Positions 24,297 through 35,869 of a DNA stretch of 64,000 nt are shown here, piece after piece. The notes below the pieces were generated by a model. It ran no database searches and was not told where the DNA came from. It saw nothing but the letters and a program-made list of their open reading frames with translations. The DNA comes from Zeus faber. Lineage: Eukaryota; Chordata; Actinopteri; Zeiformes; Zeidae. How positions within the stretch are numbered: the first letter of the stretch is position 1; each line of letters begins with the position of its first letter. Position numbers and translations under genes: made by a program. Location: assembly GCA_960531495.1 (NCBI GenBank), contig OY482849.1, positions 36,665,790 to 36,729,789 of the forward strand, read 5' to 3'.

Positions 24297-24722
24297 ATAC
24301 AGTCTTTAATTGTCACACGACACTCCACAACACATGCTTGCACACACACACACATGCACATGCTTGATGGTGGCCGGTGAAATGGCTCCTCTGCATTGAC
24401 CCATCCTGGCTTGTCCTTCCTCCGGGGGCACAGCCAGGAGCAGTGGGCAGCGTACGTGGACGCGCCCGGGGACCAGGTGATAAGTGTCCATCGCTGGTCA
24501 GACGATGATGGGTGCATGTTTTTGGTGGGGGTCCTTACTGACGTGAGGTGGAGGAAACCCCATGTGAGCACGGGGAGAACATGCAAACTCCACACAGAAA
24601 GGCTCCTGTTTTTGGAAGATAACCCGCCGGAGCACGGTGCCAACAGCGCCCCAGGCGGGAATCGAACCCAGGACCTTCTTGCTGTGAGGCAGCAGTGCAA
24701 TGCACTGCGCCACCGTGCCACT
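24297..24722 (-). mobile_element. tRNA-derived SINE, copy 2
   Basis: On the minus strand: GTGGCACGGTGGCGCAGTGC (A-box region) from 24722, GGGTTCGATTCCCGCC (B box, near 24650-24665), the shared body, and a 3' end AATTAAAGACTGTATCTG. The promoter boxes mark RNA polymerase III transcription. Close to copy 3 at 45117-45574. It lies next to GATACAG-type sequence. Confidence 0.8.
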
Positions 24723-25100
24723 GAAAAGGCAGATTAACCTCACTGACAAAGCAGTATAATTTCTCCAACAATCTAGTAGCGATGATGAGACACTCTGCTT
24801 GACTCTGTTGGACCTCTTCATGTCCAGGTTGTGTGCACAACGGCAGTCAGGGACTGGCCGTAAGACATTCAAGAAGGAGTCATCAGGACACGACAGGCGG
24901 ATTCATCAGAGACAACACGGGATCCCGAACAAATTAAGGTGACAACTTACTGAGAAATTGTACAGATCAGGCCTGTTCGTCAGAAAAGCTTTGAGTAAGC
25001 TTAGATATTGTGCCGATCAGGGAAGATCGAAGGAAATAGTTTTTAGTAAGCTTAAAGATTGTATCGATCTACAGGATCGTTGTAGAAACTTTAAGCTCAG
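24723..25100. other. unassigned stretch
   Basis: No recognisable gene. Two related segments, AGTAAGCTTAGATATTGTGCCGATC and a similar one about 70 bp later, suggest a small local duplication. The upstream part is unique-looking. Confidence 0.3.
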
Positions 25101-25285
25101 AAATCCCCCCCAGCTCCACCCTCAGCCTCCTCCTCCCAATGTAACTCTCATCTCTCCTCCACACGTGTCCAAACCATCTCAATCTGGCCTCTCTCACTGT
25201 TCCACCAAACTGTCCAACCTGAGCTGTCCCTCTAACGTCCTCATTCTTAATCCTGTCCATCCTTGTCACTCCTAATGAAAATCTC

Positions 25286-25718
25286 TTTAAGGACCGGGGG
25301 TAGGAGGGTCCCAAATGCACGACACAGAGATGAGAGGCAGACAGGGGGTAGACAAAGGATGTTTATGAGACAACACGGTGGAGGTGGCCGGAGGGATCCG
25401 GTCGGGTAGTGATGGAGCAGGGCAGGGCAAAGAAGTGATAATGACGACTGGCAAGGAGGGGTCCAGGATCCAGGTGGAGAGACGGGGAACCGGGCTGGCG
25501 GGGGAGGGACGGACAGACTTGGTTGAGGAGAGGAGACAAGCAGGTTAGGGCAAGAAGGAACTAGGTACTTGGAACAAAGGGCTTGGAACTAGGAACAAAG
25601 AGCTTGGAACTAGGAACTAGGAACGGGCCAGGAGCAGTACTACTTAGGTAAGCTAGTTGACGGTCTGGCTATGAGTGACTGGGCAGATGGAGAATAAATA
25701 CTGTGTTGATGATGAAGG
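25286..25718 (-). repeat. 3' LTR of the Ty3/gypsy fossil (shorter copy)
   Basis: Matches 27443-27900 over nearly its whole length, including the GGAGGCAGACAGGGGGTAGA block and the repeated CTTGGAACTAGGAAC tract. Confidence 0.8.
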
Positions 25719-27442
25719 TGGGAACAAATACTGAGTCCTTCAGAGGCAAGGGGTATTTGTTCTTTACCCTGATGTCATTGAGTCCCCTGAAGTCAATGCA
25801 GGGACGGAGGGTCTTGTCTTTCTTGCAACAAAAAAGAACCCCGCGCCCAGCGGTGAGGACGAGGGGCGAATGATCTCCATGGAATCCTGTTTCAGCCGGG
25901 AGAGGTTATACAGGTGACTGCAGGGGAGGGGGGCGCCTGGCAGGAGGTTGATTGTGCAGTCGTCGGGGCAGTGGTAGGGACAGCACACCGTGCTTGCTGA
26001 AAACCGGGGCCAGGTCCAGATATTGCTCCAGAACAGAGGACAGGTCAGGGCTCTCGGGGAATGCCGGTGGAGCGTCCGGCGGTGGGGTAGAGACCGAGCG
26101 TAGGCAGTGGGCGTGGCAGTGGGTGCTCCAGGCACTAACGCTACCCGAGCGCCAGTCCATCTGGGGGTTGTGGGTCCAGAGCCAGGGGGTTCTGTGGGGA
26201 ATGGATGAGGAAGAACCCCATAGACTCACAGTGGTTTCTGGAGAGTAGCAGCTCGAGGGGGGCCGTCTGGTGGGTAATCCGGGTCAGATGTGACCCTGTC
26301 AGCAGTGCGGGGAGAGGACGGGTTGTCAGTCCCAGCTGGCGTGCTACTCCCAGGTCGAGAAAGCTCTCGTCCGCCCTGGAATCTATGAGAGCGGAAAAAG
26401 AGAGTGTTATACCCCCCCACGATAGTGTAGCCAGAAGCAAAGGATGGGGGGGAGGGTTGGAGCTGGAGCGACTGGAACGTAACCCTACCGAGGAGTCATC
26501 TCCTCCCGGCTGGACCGGGCAGGCAGCACGGAGGTGTCCTGGGCGGCCGCAATACAGACAAGCGCGGGTTTGTATGCGGCGGGCTTGTTCCTCGGGGGAG
26601 ATCCGGGAGTGACCGAGTTGCATGGGCTCGGCATCAAGGTGACCTGGGGGACTTCGGGGGCGCCCGAGAATAGTCCGCACTGGAGACCAGGGTGAAGCCG
26701 GATCGCGGTATCCACCAGTTGGTCCAGGTCCGTCGGCTCGTCCCGCCGTGCCAATTCGTCCCGCAACTCGTCGCTCAGGGTGCGCTGAAAAACGTCCTGT
26801 AGGGCTCCGTCATTCCAGCCGCTTTCCGCGGCTACAGTCCGGAACTCAACGACGAGTACGGCGACGCTACGGGGACCCTGGTAGAGGAAGAGGAGTCTTC
26901 TGGCGGCCTCCTTGCCACGAACTGGGTGATCAAGATCCTCCTCATTTCGTGGGTGAACAGATCATAGGAGCGGCACTCGGGGCTCCTCTGATCCCACACC
27001 GCGGAACCCCAGACGAGAGCCGTCCCTCTTGGGCAGGAAATGAGGAAGCGATGCAGGCGCCGTCGGAGGTGTACAACGATGGCTGCTGCTGGAAAACCAC
27101 TGCACTGCACTAGGAATGCGCGGCAGGTGCCGAAGTCGCCATCGTAGGGCACCGGAGCCGAAACGTGGGGCTCACGGAAACGAGGGGGACGCTGGGATCA
27201 ATGGTGGAGGGAGGACCGGAGGAGCTGGGGGAGCCGGAGGGACCGGAGGAGCCGGGGGAGCTGGAGGGGCCGGAGGAGCTGGCGGAATCTGAAGGCTGCT
27301 GACGACTGCCGAGATGGTCTGGAGGTAGTCCGCGATGTCCCGGAGGGCCTGGTCGTGTTGACCAAGCAACACTCCTTGGTCCCAGAGTGCACGGCGGAGC
27401 CCCTCTGTGTCGGCTGGGTACATGTTTTTGGCCAGACCTAAC

Positions 27443-27992
27443 TGTCACGACCGGGGCTAGGAGGGACCCAAACGCATGACACAGAGATGGGAGGCAGACA
27501 GGGGGTAGACGAAGGTTGTTTACTAGACAACACGGTGGAGGTGGCCGGAGGGATCAGGCGGGTAGCGATGGAGCAGGGCAGAGCAAGGAAGGGATGATGA
27601 CGACCGGGATGGAGGGGTCCAGGATCCGGGTGGAGAGATGGGGAACTGGCTGGGGAGGGGCGGACAGACTTGGTCGAGGAGAGGAGACAAGCAGGTTAGG
27701 GCAAGATGAAACAAGGAGACATAAACTAGGAACTACGTACTTGGAACAAAGAGCTTGGAACTAGGAACTAGGAACTAAGAGCTTGGAACTACAAACTAGG
27801 AAGGGGCCAGGAGCAGTACAACTCGGGTAAGCGAGTTGACGGTCTGGCAATGAGTGACTGGGCAGTTGGAGAATAAATACTGTGTTGATGACGAAGGTAA
27901 TTGATTCCAGGTGTGTGGAATTGGCCAAAGGGAGGAGCAGTGGATGGGGCAAGAGCGGCCTCTAGTGGCGCTGGGAGGCCGTGGGCCTGACA
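27443..27992 (-). repeat. 5' LTR of the Ty3/gypsy fossil
   Basis: 550 bp, begins TG and ends CA on its own strand, and is matched by the shorter copy at 25286-25718. Confidence 0.8.
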
Positions 27993-28490
27993 ATCTCACC
28001 ATCCTCAACTCTGCCACCCCCACTTCAGCCACCTGCCTTTTAGTCGGTGCCACCGCCTCCAAACCGTACAACATGGCTGCTCTCACTACCGTCCTGTACA
28101 CCTTCCCCTTCACTCTGGCTGGAACCCTTCTGTCACAGATCACTTCAGACACTCTTCTCCACCCACTCCACCCTGCCTGTACTCTCTTCTTCACCTCTCT
28201 CCCACACTCTCCGCTGCTTTGGATGGCTGCTTTGGATGGCTGCTTTGGATGGCACGCCTTCCCCCTCTTCTTCTTCTTCTCTTTCTTCGTCGGCCGACAG
28301 TAGCACAATTTCGGCTGGCACACTGTTGGCTAACGGCACCAGTGGTGGTCGTTGTTTACCCGGGCCTCGACCAATCCGGTATGGAAATCAGATTTGTTGT
28401 CATCATGTTTGATTTGGCATGGTTTTTACGCCGGATGCCCTTCCTGATGCAACCCTCTCTATTCATCTGGGCTTGGGACCGGCACTGATG

Positions 28491-28629
28491 ATACTCTTAA
28501 AAAATAATAATGATAAAATAAAATCATAGTTTTGCTCTTATTTTTAATAAAAAAAAATATATATATATATATTTTGGAGGTACTGGTGGTCCAGTTTTCG
28601 CGTCTTACTTGTTTAGTTAGCCTTATGAA
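28491..28629. repeat. AT-rich low-complexity stretch
   Basis: Runs of AAT, AAAATAAAAT and (TA)n at 28555-28575. No gene. Confidence 0.7.
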
Positions 28630-31060
28630 GTTTTGAATAGGTAGGGGGGAGGACTATGGTAACTGGGACTATGCAGTCCCAGGCTAAACTGGAGGGGATC
28701 GGGGAGCAGCAGTGGGCCCCATAGACGCGGTGCACAGGCCCACCGGCGAGTGGACACGCCCTGGTGCCCCTCAACCACTGTCCCAGCTATGGGTAAATAG
28801 TGGGCAGATGGGGCTCCGCCATGGAATAAGGCTTTAAGCCTGAAACGGCCTGAGTATGGCTGCGAGGAGCTGCGCCCCACAGTCATTATTAATGCGCAAT
28901 GTATAGCTTCCATGGAGACACAAGACACCGATAATCCTATACTTCCAGCGGCGGGAGTCCGCAGGAGCCATGCAGCGGACGGTGGTACTGGTCCTCCCTC
29001 GGGAGGGCACTATGACGATTGGACCCCAAGCCCTCTCCTCCGAGGAGGGAGGGTTCAGTCTGACCACAGCCCACTGTCCAATGCACTCTTGCGCTGTAGG
29101 AGGCCATGTATTATGGCAACCTACAACGCAAACACAGTGAGGGAAGAGGCAAGGTTGGAAGAACTGGCACACTGTGTCGAGGAAAGGGGAGTGGAGATCC
29201 TGGCAGTCCAGGAGCATAGGAGAGTGCACACGGACCAGCCAATTAACCATCACAGAGTGGGGGGGTGCACGTTCATCACCTCATCGGCATGGCGTAATGA
29301 TGCCCAAGCAGCAACAGGTGGCGTGGGACTCATGGTGAGCCCCCGAGCACGAAAGGTCCTTCGTAGAGTGCAACCACACACCAACAGGATCCTTAGTGCC
29401 GATTTCGAGGGAAACCCAGTAACAACGGTCATGAGTGTGTACTCTCCCACCAACGTGGCACTGATTGAGGAAGTGGAAAGGTTCTACGATGACCTAAGAA
29501 CAGCGATCCACGATGTGCCTGCTCACAACTTCCTAATAATCCTGGGGGACTTCAATGCGAGACTTGGACCGGAAGACGCACCCTTCACGTACCACGACAA
29601 TACCAACCGCAACGGAGAACATCTAGCTGTCCTCCTCATGGAACATGACCTACTGGCTGCCAACACCCTGTTCCGTAAGAGGATGGGCAAGAGATGGACG
29701 TTCCAGGACCGAGCCACCAGTATGCGGCGCCAACTGGACTATATACTGGTAAGGAGGAAGTGGAGGAAGTCCATCTTGAACGCAGAGTCCTACAGCACAT
29801 TCGACTCTGTAGGCTCTGATCATCGTGTGGTCGCTACAAGGCTGTGCCTGAGCTTGAGGGTCCCTAAGAGCGCCCCAAGGACCCGGCCCGACTGGGAGGC
29901 CTTTGCAGGAAGCCCTGAACTCCCGGCCAACTACACAGCGGAGGTAAGAGCCCGCCTACATCTGCTGGCCGAGGAGGGGGGGCCAACAACTTACGAGCGG
30001 TTCCTCTCTGCTAACGAAGAGGCAACTAGGAAATGGGTGCCGACAAAGGGGAGATTCAGAGCCTCCACTAGATCTAAACACCCAGAAGTTGTCCGAGCGC
30101 GGGCGCAGGTGGCAGAGGCACGCAGAAAGTATGAGAGAGAGGGGACTGCAGAGAGTCGGGAGGAGCTGAACAGCACCAAACAACAGCTGTTCAACACCTA
30201 CGACAGGATCAAAGGGGAGGAGATGTTGGAGAAAGTGAAGAGGGTGGAGGCAGAACATGGCGAACAGAGATACAAGGAGTCGTGGAAGGTCATAAACGAG
30301 ATGAGTGGGCGCAAGAGGGCGAGAGAGGGACAGCTGGCAGGCTGCAGCCAAGAGAGAGTAACCTCCTGGTTCACCCAATTCAGGGATCTCCTGGGCACCC
30401 ACCCAGCAGTGGACAGGGCTGAGGAAGAGATACCTGCAGTCCTCACAAATCTCGAAATTGACGATGGCCCCTTTACAGCTACGGATTTTGCCACAGTGAA
30501 GTCCACCCTGAAGCAAGGAAAAAGTGCTGAGCCGGACGGTATCCCCCAGAAGCCCCTAAAAACTGCGATCTCGACAACATCTTACTGGAGATCTGCAACC
30601 AGGCTCTGATAGATAACATCAAGCCCGACATATGGTCCCTGTCTTACATCATCCCGGTTCCCAAATCTGGAGATCTGTCTAAGCCAGAAAATTATCGTGG
30701 CATTAGCCTGAGCTGTGTCATAGCGAAGATGTACAACCGCATGATACTGAACCGGATTAGGGACGCCAATTGACCCACACCTGAGGGACAACCAAAATGG
30801 CTTCAGAAAGGAAAGGACCACTGTAGGCCAGATCCTGGCCTTAAGGAGAATCATTGAGGAGGTGAAGAAGAACAACTTGACAGCAGTGCTGTGTTTCATT
30901 GACTTCAAAAAGGCATTTGATTCAATAGACAGAGGCATAATGCTGAAAATCCTCAAGGCTTATGGGGTCCCCCCGAATCTACTCCGGGCCATAGAAGCCA
31001 TGTACAAGGGAACAAGAGCCAAGGTGGTAACCCTAGATGGCATCAGCGAGGAGTTCGAAA
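28630..31060 (+). mobile_element. LINE with AP-endonuclease and RT, 3'-truncated (RTE-like, clade tentative)
   Basis: 5' leader about 28630-28911, then an open frame 28912-30609 (565 codons). The endonuclease covers about residues 60-310: MATYNANTVREEARLEELAH, VEILAVQEHRR, LIILGDFNARLG, LDYILVRRKW, GSDHRVVATR. A linker with KRVEAEHGEQRYKESWKVIN follows, then the RT start (LKQGKSAEPDGIP). The frame shifts near 30560 and again near 30770, continuing as IIPVPKSGDLSKPENYRGIS, NQNGFRKERTTVGQILALRR and FIDFKKAFDSIDRG. It stops at 31060 where the Rex1-like LINE starts, before the RT catalytic box. The rest was not found beyond that element. The clade call is a family impression only. Confidence 0.75.
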
Positions 31061-34000
31061 TCGTGGCGATAGTGGCGCCGCCCCTAGCGGTCGCCTGCGC
31101 CGGCGCTCCGGTTACTTTCTTACTCTTTAGTATTTTTTTCCTTTTTTTATCACAATGTTCGCCAGAAAAACATCAACAATTAACTCATACGACCGTGATG
31201 CACTCATGGATATAAAAATTTCCCTAAAGAACAACGTTGGGACTTTTTATCCGTGGGAGCAGAGTGGCCGGCGGAAATCCTACGCGGGAACACTCGCAAC
31301 AACAACTACAACAACAAAAATGGAGTCGCTGTTCCACGAGCCGGCCCACGGAGGAAGCACCGAGGTAAACGAGGCGGCATTCGGGTCAGAATGAGGATGC
31401 AACCTTACCGTCCACCTCTGCCAAGCATCCTTCTTGCTAACGTCCAGTCCCTGGAGAACAAGATGGATGAACTTCGAGCGAGGATTCAATTCCAGCGAGA
31501 CACGAGGAACTGTTGCGTCCTCTGCCTGACGGAAACATGGCTGACCCCACTGGTGCCGGATGAAGCCATACGTCCAGCCGAGGCCTTCTCCGTGTTCCGC
31601 GGCGACAGAACGGGAGAGTCGGGGAAATCCAAAGGTGGAGGCGTCTGCCTAATGGTAAACAACCGCTGGTGTAACGCCAACAACACCAAATTCCTCTCCC
31701 ACTCCTGCTCGCCGAACCTGAAACAGCTGACCATACTATGCCGTCCATTTTATCTCCCCCGGGAATTCAGCACGGTCATCATTACAGCCGTTTATATCCC
31801 ACCGCAAGCGGACACCGACGCAGCTCTGTCGGTTCTGTACGATGTGTTGTGCGGATTTCAGAACAGACATCCCGACGCGGCTGTGGTGGTGACTGGGGAC
31901 TTTAACAGGGCCAACCTGAAAAAAGTTCTGCCGAATTTCCACCAACACATCACGTGTGCCACCAGGGGAGACAGAACTCTGGACCATTGTTACACACGTT
32001 ACAAGAACGGATACAAGCCCGTGTCGCTTCCTGCTTTCGGGAAATCAGATCACGCCGCGATCTCGCTGCTTCCTGTTTACAGGCCTCTGATCGCGCGGGA
32101 TCTGGTGATGACGAGGGAAGTGAAGCGGTGGACGGACCAATCAGAGGCTGCGCTTCAGGACGCTCTGACTGACGTAGACTGGGACATGTTCCAAACAAGT
32201 TCAAGTGACGTCAGCGAGTTTACGGAGGTTGTAGTGAGTTTTGTGGCTACGCTCCCGGATGAAATCGTTCCCACGGTGAAAGTTCGGATATTTCCAAACC
32301 AGAAACCATGGGTTGATAAATCCATCCGCTGCGCTCTGAATGCGCGCACGGCCGCTTACAACGACGGACTTGTATCTGGTAACATGGACAATTACAAAGC
32401 GGCGTCGTACAATCTGCGGAGGGCGGTGAGGGACGCTAAACGGACGTACAGAGACACCGTGGAGCTGCAGATGGAGCGGGGGGACACAAGACGCTTGTGG
32501 GAGGGGCTGCGAACAATAACTAACTACAAGAGCAGCTCCTCCCCAGCCACGAGTGTGGACGCCTCCCTGGCCAACCAACTGAACTCCTTTTATGCGCGGT
32601 TCGAGTCTGGCAGCAGCACCGCTAGCTCGCCGGCTAATTGGAGCTACACCGCTGGGGACGAGCGCGCACTCTCAGTGTCCGTGCACGAGGTCAGGAGGGC
32701 TTTGATGCGGGTGAACACCAGGAAAGCTGCGGGCCCAGATGGCATATCTGGACGAGTACTGAAGACCTGTGCTAACCAGCTAGCTCCGGTGTTCACCACA
32801 ATATTCAACATCTCCCTGGCTGAATCAGTGGTCCCGTCCTGCTTCAAGAGGTCCACCGTCGTTCCTGTCCCGAAGATCGCCTCTCCGACCTGCCTGAATG
32901 ACTACCGTCCGGTGGCCCTCACCTCGGTGGTCATGAAGTGTTTCGAGAGGCTGATTAAGGATTACATCTGCGCCTCCCTCCCCCGCACCTTGGACCCGTT
33001 GCAGTTCGCGTACCGGCAGAACAGATCCACGGATGACGCGGTCTCCCAGGTACTGCACACCACGCTCACGCACCTGGATGGCCAGAAGGGGGCCTATGTG
33101 AGAATGCTGTTCATTGATTATAGTTCAGCTTTCAACACCATAGTCCCCACCAGACTGGCTGTCAAGTTGTTGGAGCTAGGATTGAATGGTCCGCTGTGCA
33201 CCTGGATCCTGGACTTCCTCACAGGCCGCCCCCAGGTGGTCAAGGTGGGGAAGTACATGTCAAGCTCCCTCACCCTGAATACAGGATCCCCCCAGGGCTG
33301 CGTCCTCAGCCCCCTACTGTACTCCCTGTACACACATGACTGTGTGGCCAGGTCCAGCTCCAACACCATCATCAAGTTTGCTGACGACACCGTGGTCGTG
33401 GGCCTGATCACTGACTGCGATGGGAAGGCCTACCGCCAGGAGGTGGCTGACCTGTCACTCTGGTGCCAGGACAACAGCCTCCACCTGAACGTCAGCAAAA
33501 CCAAGGAGCTGATTGTGGACTTTAGGCGTGGATCACAATCGAGGACGCACGCGCCCTTGTGGATTAATGGGACTTCTGTTGATAGGGTGAGCAGCTTCAG
33601 ATATCTGGGAGTCCACATCACAGAGGACTTAACATGGACTGTTCACACAGACACTCTGGTGAGAAAGGCGAGGCAGCGTCTCTACCACCTCAGGCAGCTG
33701 AGGAAATTCCGGGTCTCGTGAGGATCCTCAAGTCCTTCTACTCTGGAGCAGTGGAGAGCATCCTGACAGGCAACATCACTGCCTGGTTTGGGAACTGTAC
33801 TGCCCAGGACAGGCGGGCCCTGCAGAGGGTGGTGCGTTCAGCTGAACGTACCACTGGAACTACCCTCCCCCCCTTGCAGGAGTTATACACCAGGAGGTGT
33901 AGTAGCAGAGCCCGTAGGATCATGAAGGATCCTCATCACCCCAACAACGGACTGTTCCAGCTGCTGCGTCAGGCAAGCGCCTCCGCAGTCACGCAGCGAG

Positions 34001-34600
34001 AACAGAGAGACTGAGACGGAGTTTCTTCCCTCAAGCCATTAGAACTGTCAACGCTGACCTCACCAGGGGTCCTAACTGAGCCATGCACTAGGCTCCACTA
34101 CCTACTGTACTGTATGTAGCATACTGTACCGCATACTGTACTGCATACTGTATCACTGTTCAGGGTTGTTCGTGATGCCGTATTGCTGCGCCGTACTGTT
34201 GTATACTGTGCTGTATTATCCCAAACAGTACCTCACACTATTCACATTCACATGCCACTTTAATTCACATGCCACTGTAAATGCACATATCTGTATATAC
34301 ATAGGCATATTCCTTCAACCTATTCCATTTTATTTCAATTTATTTTTTATTGTATTTTATTCTATATATTTTTTATCTTATTCTATAAGTATTCCACTTA
34401 CTGTATTACGTTTTAGGAGTCAGTTAGTCGGTCTATTAGAAAGGAATTTTCCACTTTTTATTTTATTTTATTTTTTATTTTTTCCTAGGACATATTGTGT
34501 GCTATCACCGGGTGCGTTGCAATACATTTCACTGCATATATGTATGGAAGTATGTATATGTATGTGACAAATAAAAATCTTGAATCTTGAATCTTGAATG
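31061..34600 (+). mobile_element. Rex1-like (CR1-group) LINE, nearly full length
   Basis: 5' end TCGTGGCGATAGTGGCGCCG, identical in position to the copy at 61656. Open frame 31253-33721 (822 codons): endonuclease (LLANVQSLENKMDELRARI, VLCLTETWLTPL, VVVTGDFNRANL, GKSDHAAISLLP), then RT (KAAGPDGISGRVLKTCANQL, LNDYRPVALTSVVMKCFERL, FIDYSSAFNTIVPTRLA, NTGSPQGCVLSPLLYSLYTH, IIKFADDTVVVGLI), with an intact FADD box. The C-terminal part continues in another frame from about 33715 (ILKSFYSGAVESILTGNITA) and shifts once more near 33968; the fragment at 45714-46512 keeps that last part open. The 3'UTR ends in CTTGAAT repeats. Only two frame breaks, so young. It cuts off the preceding LINE. Clade name moderately sure. 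Confidence 0.85.
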
Positions 34601-34985
34601 TCTACATGCCTCCACCCAATGAGCTGCTGCCATGTGATTGGCTCATCCTCACCATGTCTACATGCCTCCACCCAACGAGCTGCGGCCATGTGATTGGCTC
34701 ATCCTCACCATGTCTACATGCCTCCACCCAACGAGCTGCTGCCATGGGATTGGCTCATCCTCACCATGTCTACATGCCTCCACCCAACGATCTGCTGCCA
34801 TGCGATTGGCTCATCCTCACCATGTCTACATGCCTCCACCCAACGAGCTGCTGCCATGCGATTGGCTCATCCTCACCATGTCTACATGCCTCCATGCAAC
34901 GAGCTGCTGCCATGTGATTGGCTCATTAGCAATTTGTGTTTACAAGCCATTGAACAGGTGTACCTAATAAAGTGGCCAGTAACTG
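34601..34985 (-). repeat. 56-bp minisatellite built from a Tc1-type transposon end
   Basis: Six units of 56 bp (TCTACATGCCTCCACCCAAC, then a segment with GCCATGTGATTGGCTCATCC). At 34925-34985 it runs into ACAGGTGTACCTAATAAAGT-GGCCAGT, the terminal inverted repeat of a known fish Tc1-like family, whose subterminal sequence resembles the unit. Read on the minus strand it is the transposon's left end, with its subterminal part multiplied. The open frames here come from the 56-bp period. Confidence 0.75.
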
Positions 34986-35395
34986 TAAGTCTCTGTATAT
35001 CAACCTTGGTGTGTCATTTAATATATAAATGTGTGTATGCCAAGTATCTTCAATGTTCTTGGAGTCATTATGTGGGCTAACCCCAACCCTACCCCAGCTA
35101 CATCCTGAGAGCCTGTTTGAGGCTACCTCTTCCAACTGGTGGTGCTGGGCAGGTGATGTCTTGGGCATCATCATTACAGAACTCTCTGATCTTGTGGAAG
35201 AGGTAGCTCTATCTGGCTCTGTCAAGTTCAGGTGGCGGCATCTCTGGGGGGCAGGGCATGGACGTCACGGAGCAGCTGGAAGACACCTTGCCAATTCTGT
35301 GAAAACAATTGCGAAAATACATCACATTTAGCAGAAATGTGCACATCGATATCTCGAGATGTAGGCTTAAGCCTGTAACAAGATGCCAGCGTTGT
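34986..35395. other. unassigned stretch
   Basis: Unique-looking, with no open frame I can assign. May belong to the DNA-transposon-like fragment that follows. Confidence 0.3.
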
Positions 35396-35765
35396 GATGA
35401 AATGATAATTACCTGTGAATAAAGAGAAACAAAGCTCTGCAGATTTGTACACCATCCACTGAGCAGTGCCTCTTTCTTTTGGTTTGCAGTCTCTTGTTGT
35501 GTGAAGTCATTTCACTGCGTCTCCCATTGCAGAATAGCTGCCCCATGATAAACATGTCTGTTTCCTGCTTTGTTAAGGGTGCTATCATGTAGCGTGATCT
35601 ATAGATAAAATCAGGATCCAGTTTATTTGTGCATGATTCTTGGTTAAGCCTGCCATTTTCTCTTCGCCCCTGGCCGCATCTGCGGGTAAGCTTGAGAATC
35701 TTGTCCATTGCTACTTGGTCATTATCAACAAACTTCATTACTTCATCAACTTCTTCCATTGTAAC
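35396..35765 (-). pseudogene. DNA-transposon-like ORF fragment
   Basis: The minus-strand frame reads MEEVDEVMKFVDNDQVAMDK, then a basic stretch, then MGQLFCNGRRSEMTSHNKRL and VDGVQICRALFLFIHR. The last part resembles the N-terminal helper region of several fish transposon-borne proteins (pattern ...G..IC...F.F.H). I cannot name the family. The frame is fused upstream with the G-rich L1 3' region across a (TG)n tract at 35786-35822, which is probably chance. Confidence 0.3.
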
Positions 35766-35869
35766 AACGGGCGTGTTGTCAGTCTGTGTGTGTGTGTGTG
35801 TGTGTGTGTGTCTGTGTGTGTGTCCACCGGTGAGTGTACATGACTTATCCCTATTGGTTCTGCTGTAGA

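Larger units (their letters stand above)
25286..27992 (-). mobile_element. Ty3/gypsy LTR retrotransposon fossil, incomplete
   Basis: Minus-strand fossil. The 5' LTR is 27443-27992 (TG...CA ends) and the 3' LTR is 25286 to about 25718, shorter. Between them are gag-like sequence with a zinc knuckle ([14 protein letters not shown], near 26560), a protease-like region, and the start of reverse transcriptase; most of pol is absent. A 5-bp target duplication, ATCTC, lies at 25281-25285 and 27993-27997, within the RTE coding sequence. It is broken, with several breaks. The LTRs differ visibly, so it is not recent. Confidence 0.85.
25101..28490 (-). mobile_element. internally deleted RTE LINE, split by an LTR-element insertion
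   Basis: Minus strand. The 5' leader (28490 to about 28262; AAGGGCATCCGGCGTAAAAA) is joined directly to the C-terminal part of RTE pol (about 28250-27998: REVKKRVQAGWSGWRRVS, VICDRRVPARVKGKVYRTVV, YGLEAVAPTKRQVAEV), so most of the element is missing. The frame then continues on the far side of the insertion as SLGVTRMDRIKNEDVRGTAQ and ARLRWFGHVWRRDE (25280-25110). Same family as 455-1530. It may be a short, non-autonomous RTE derivative. Confidence 0.8.

Noticed and set aside
34594-35080. Three overlapping frames with CLHASTQRAAAM-like repeats
   Set aside because: The 56-bp unit cycles through frames; derived from a transposon end.
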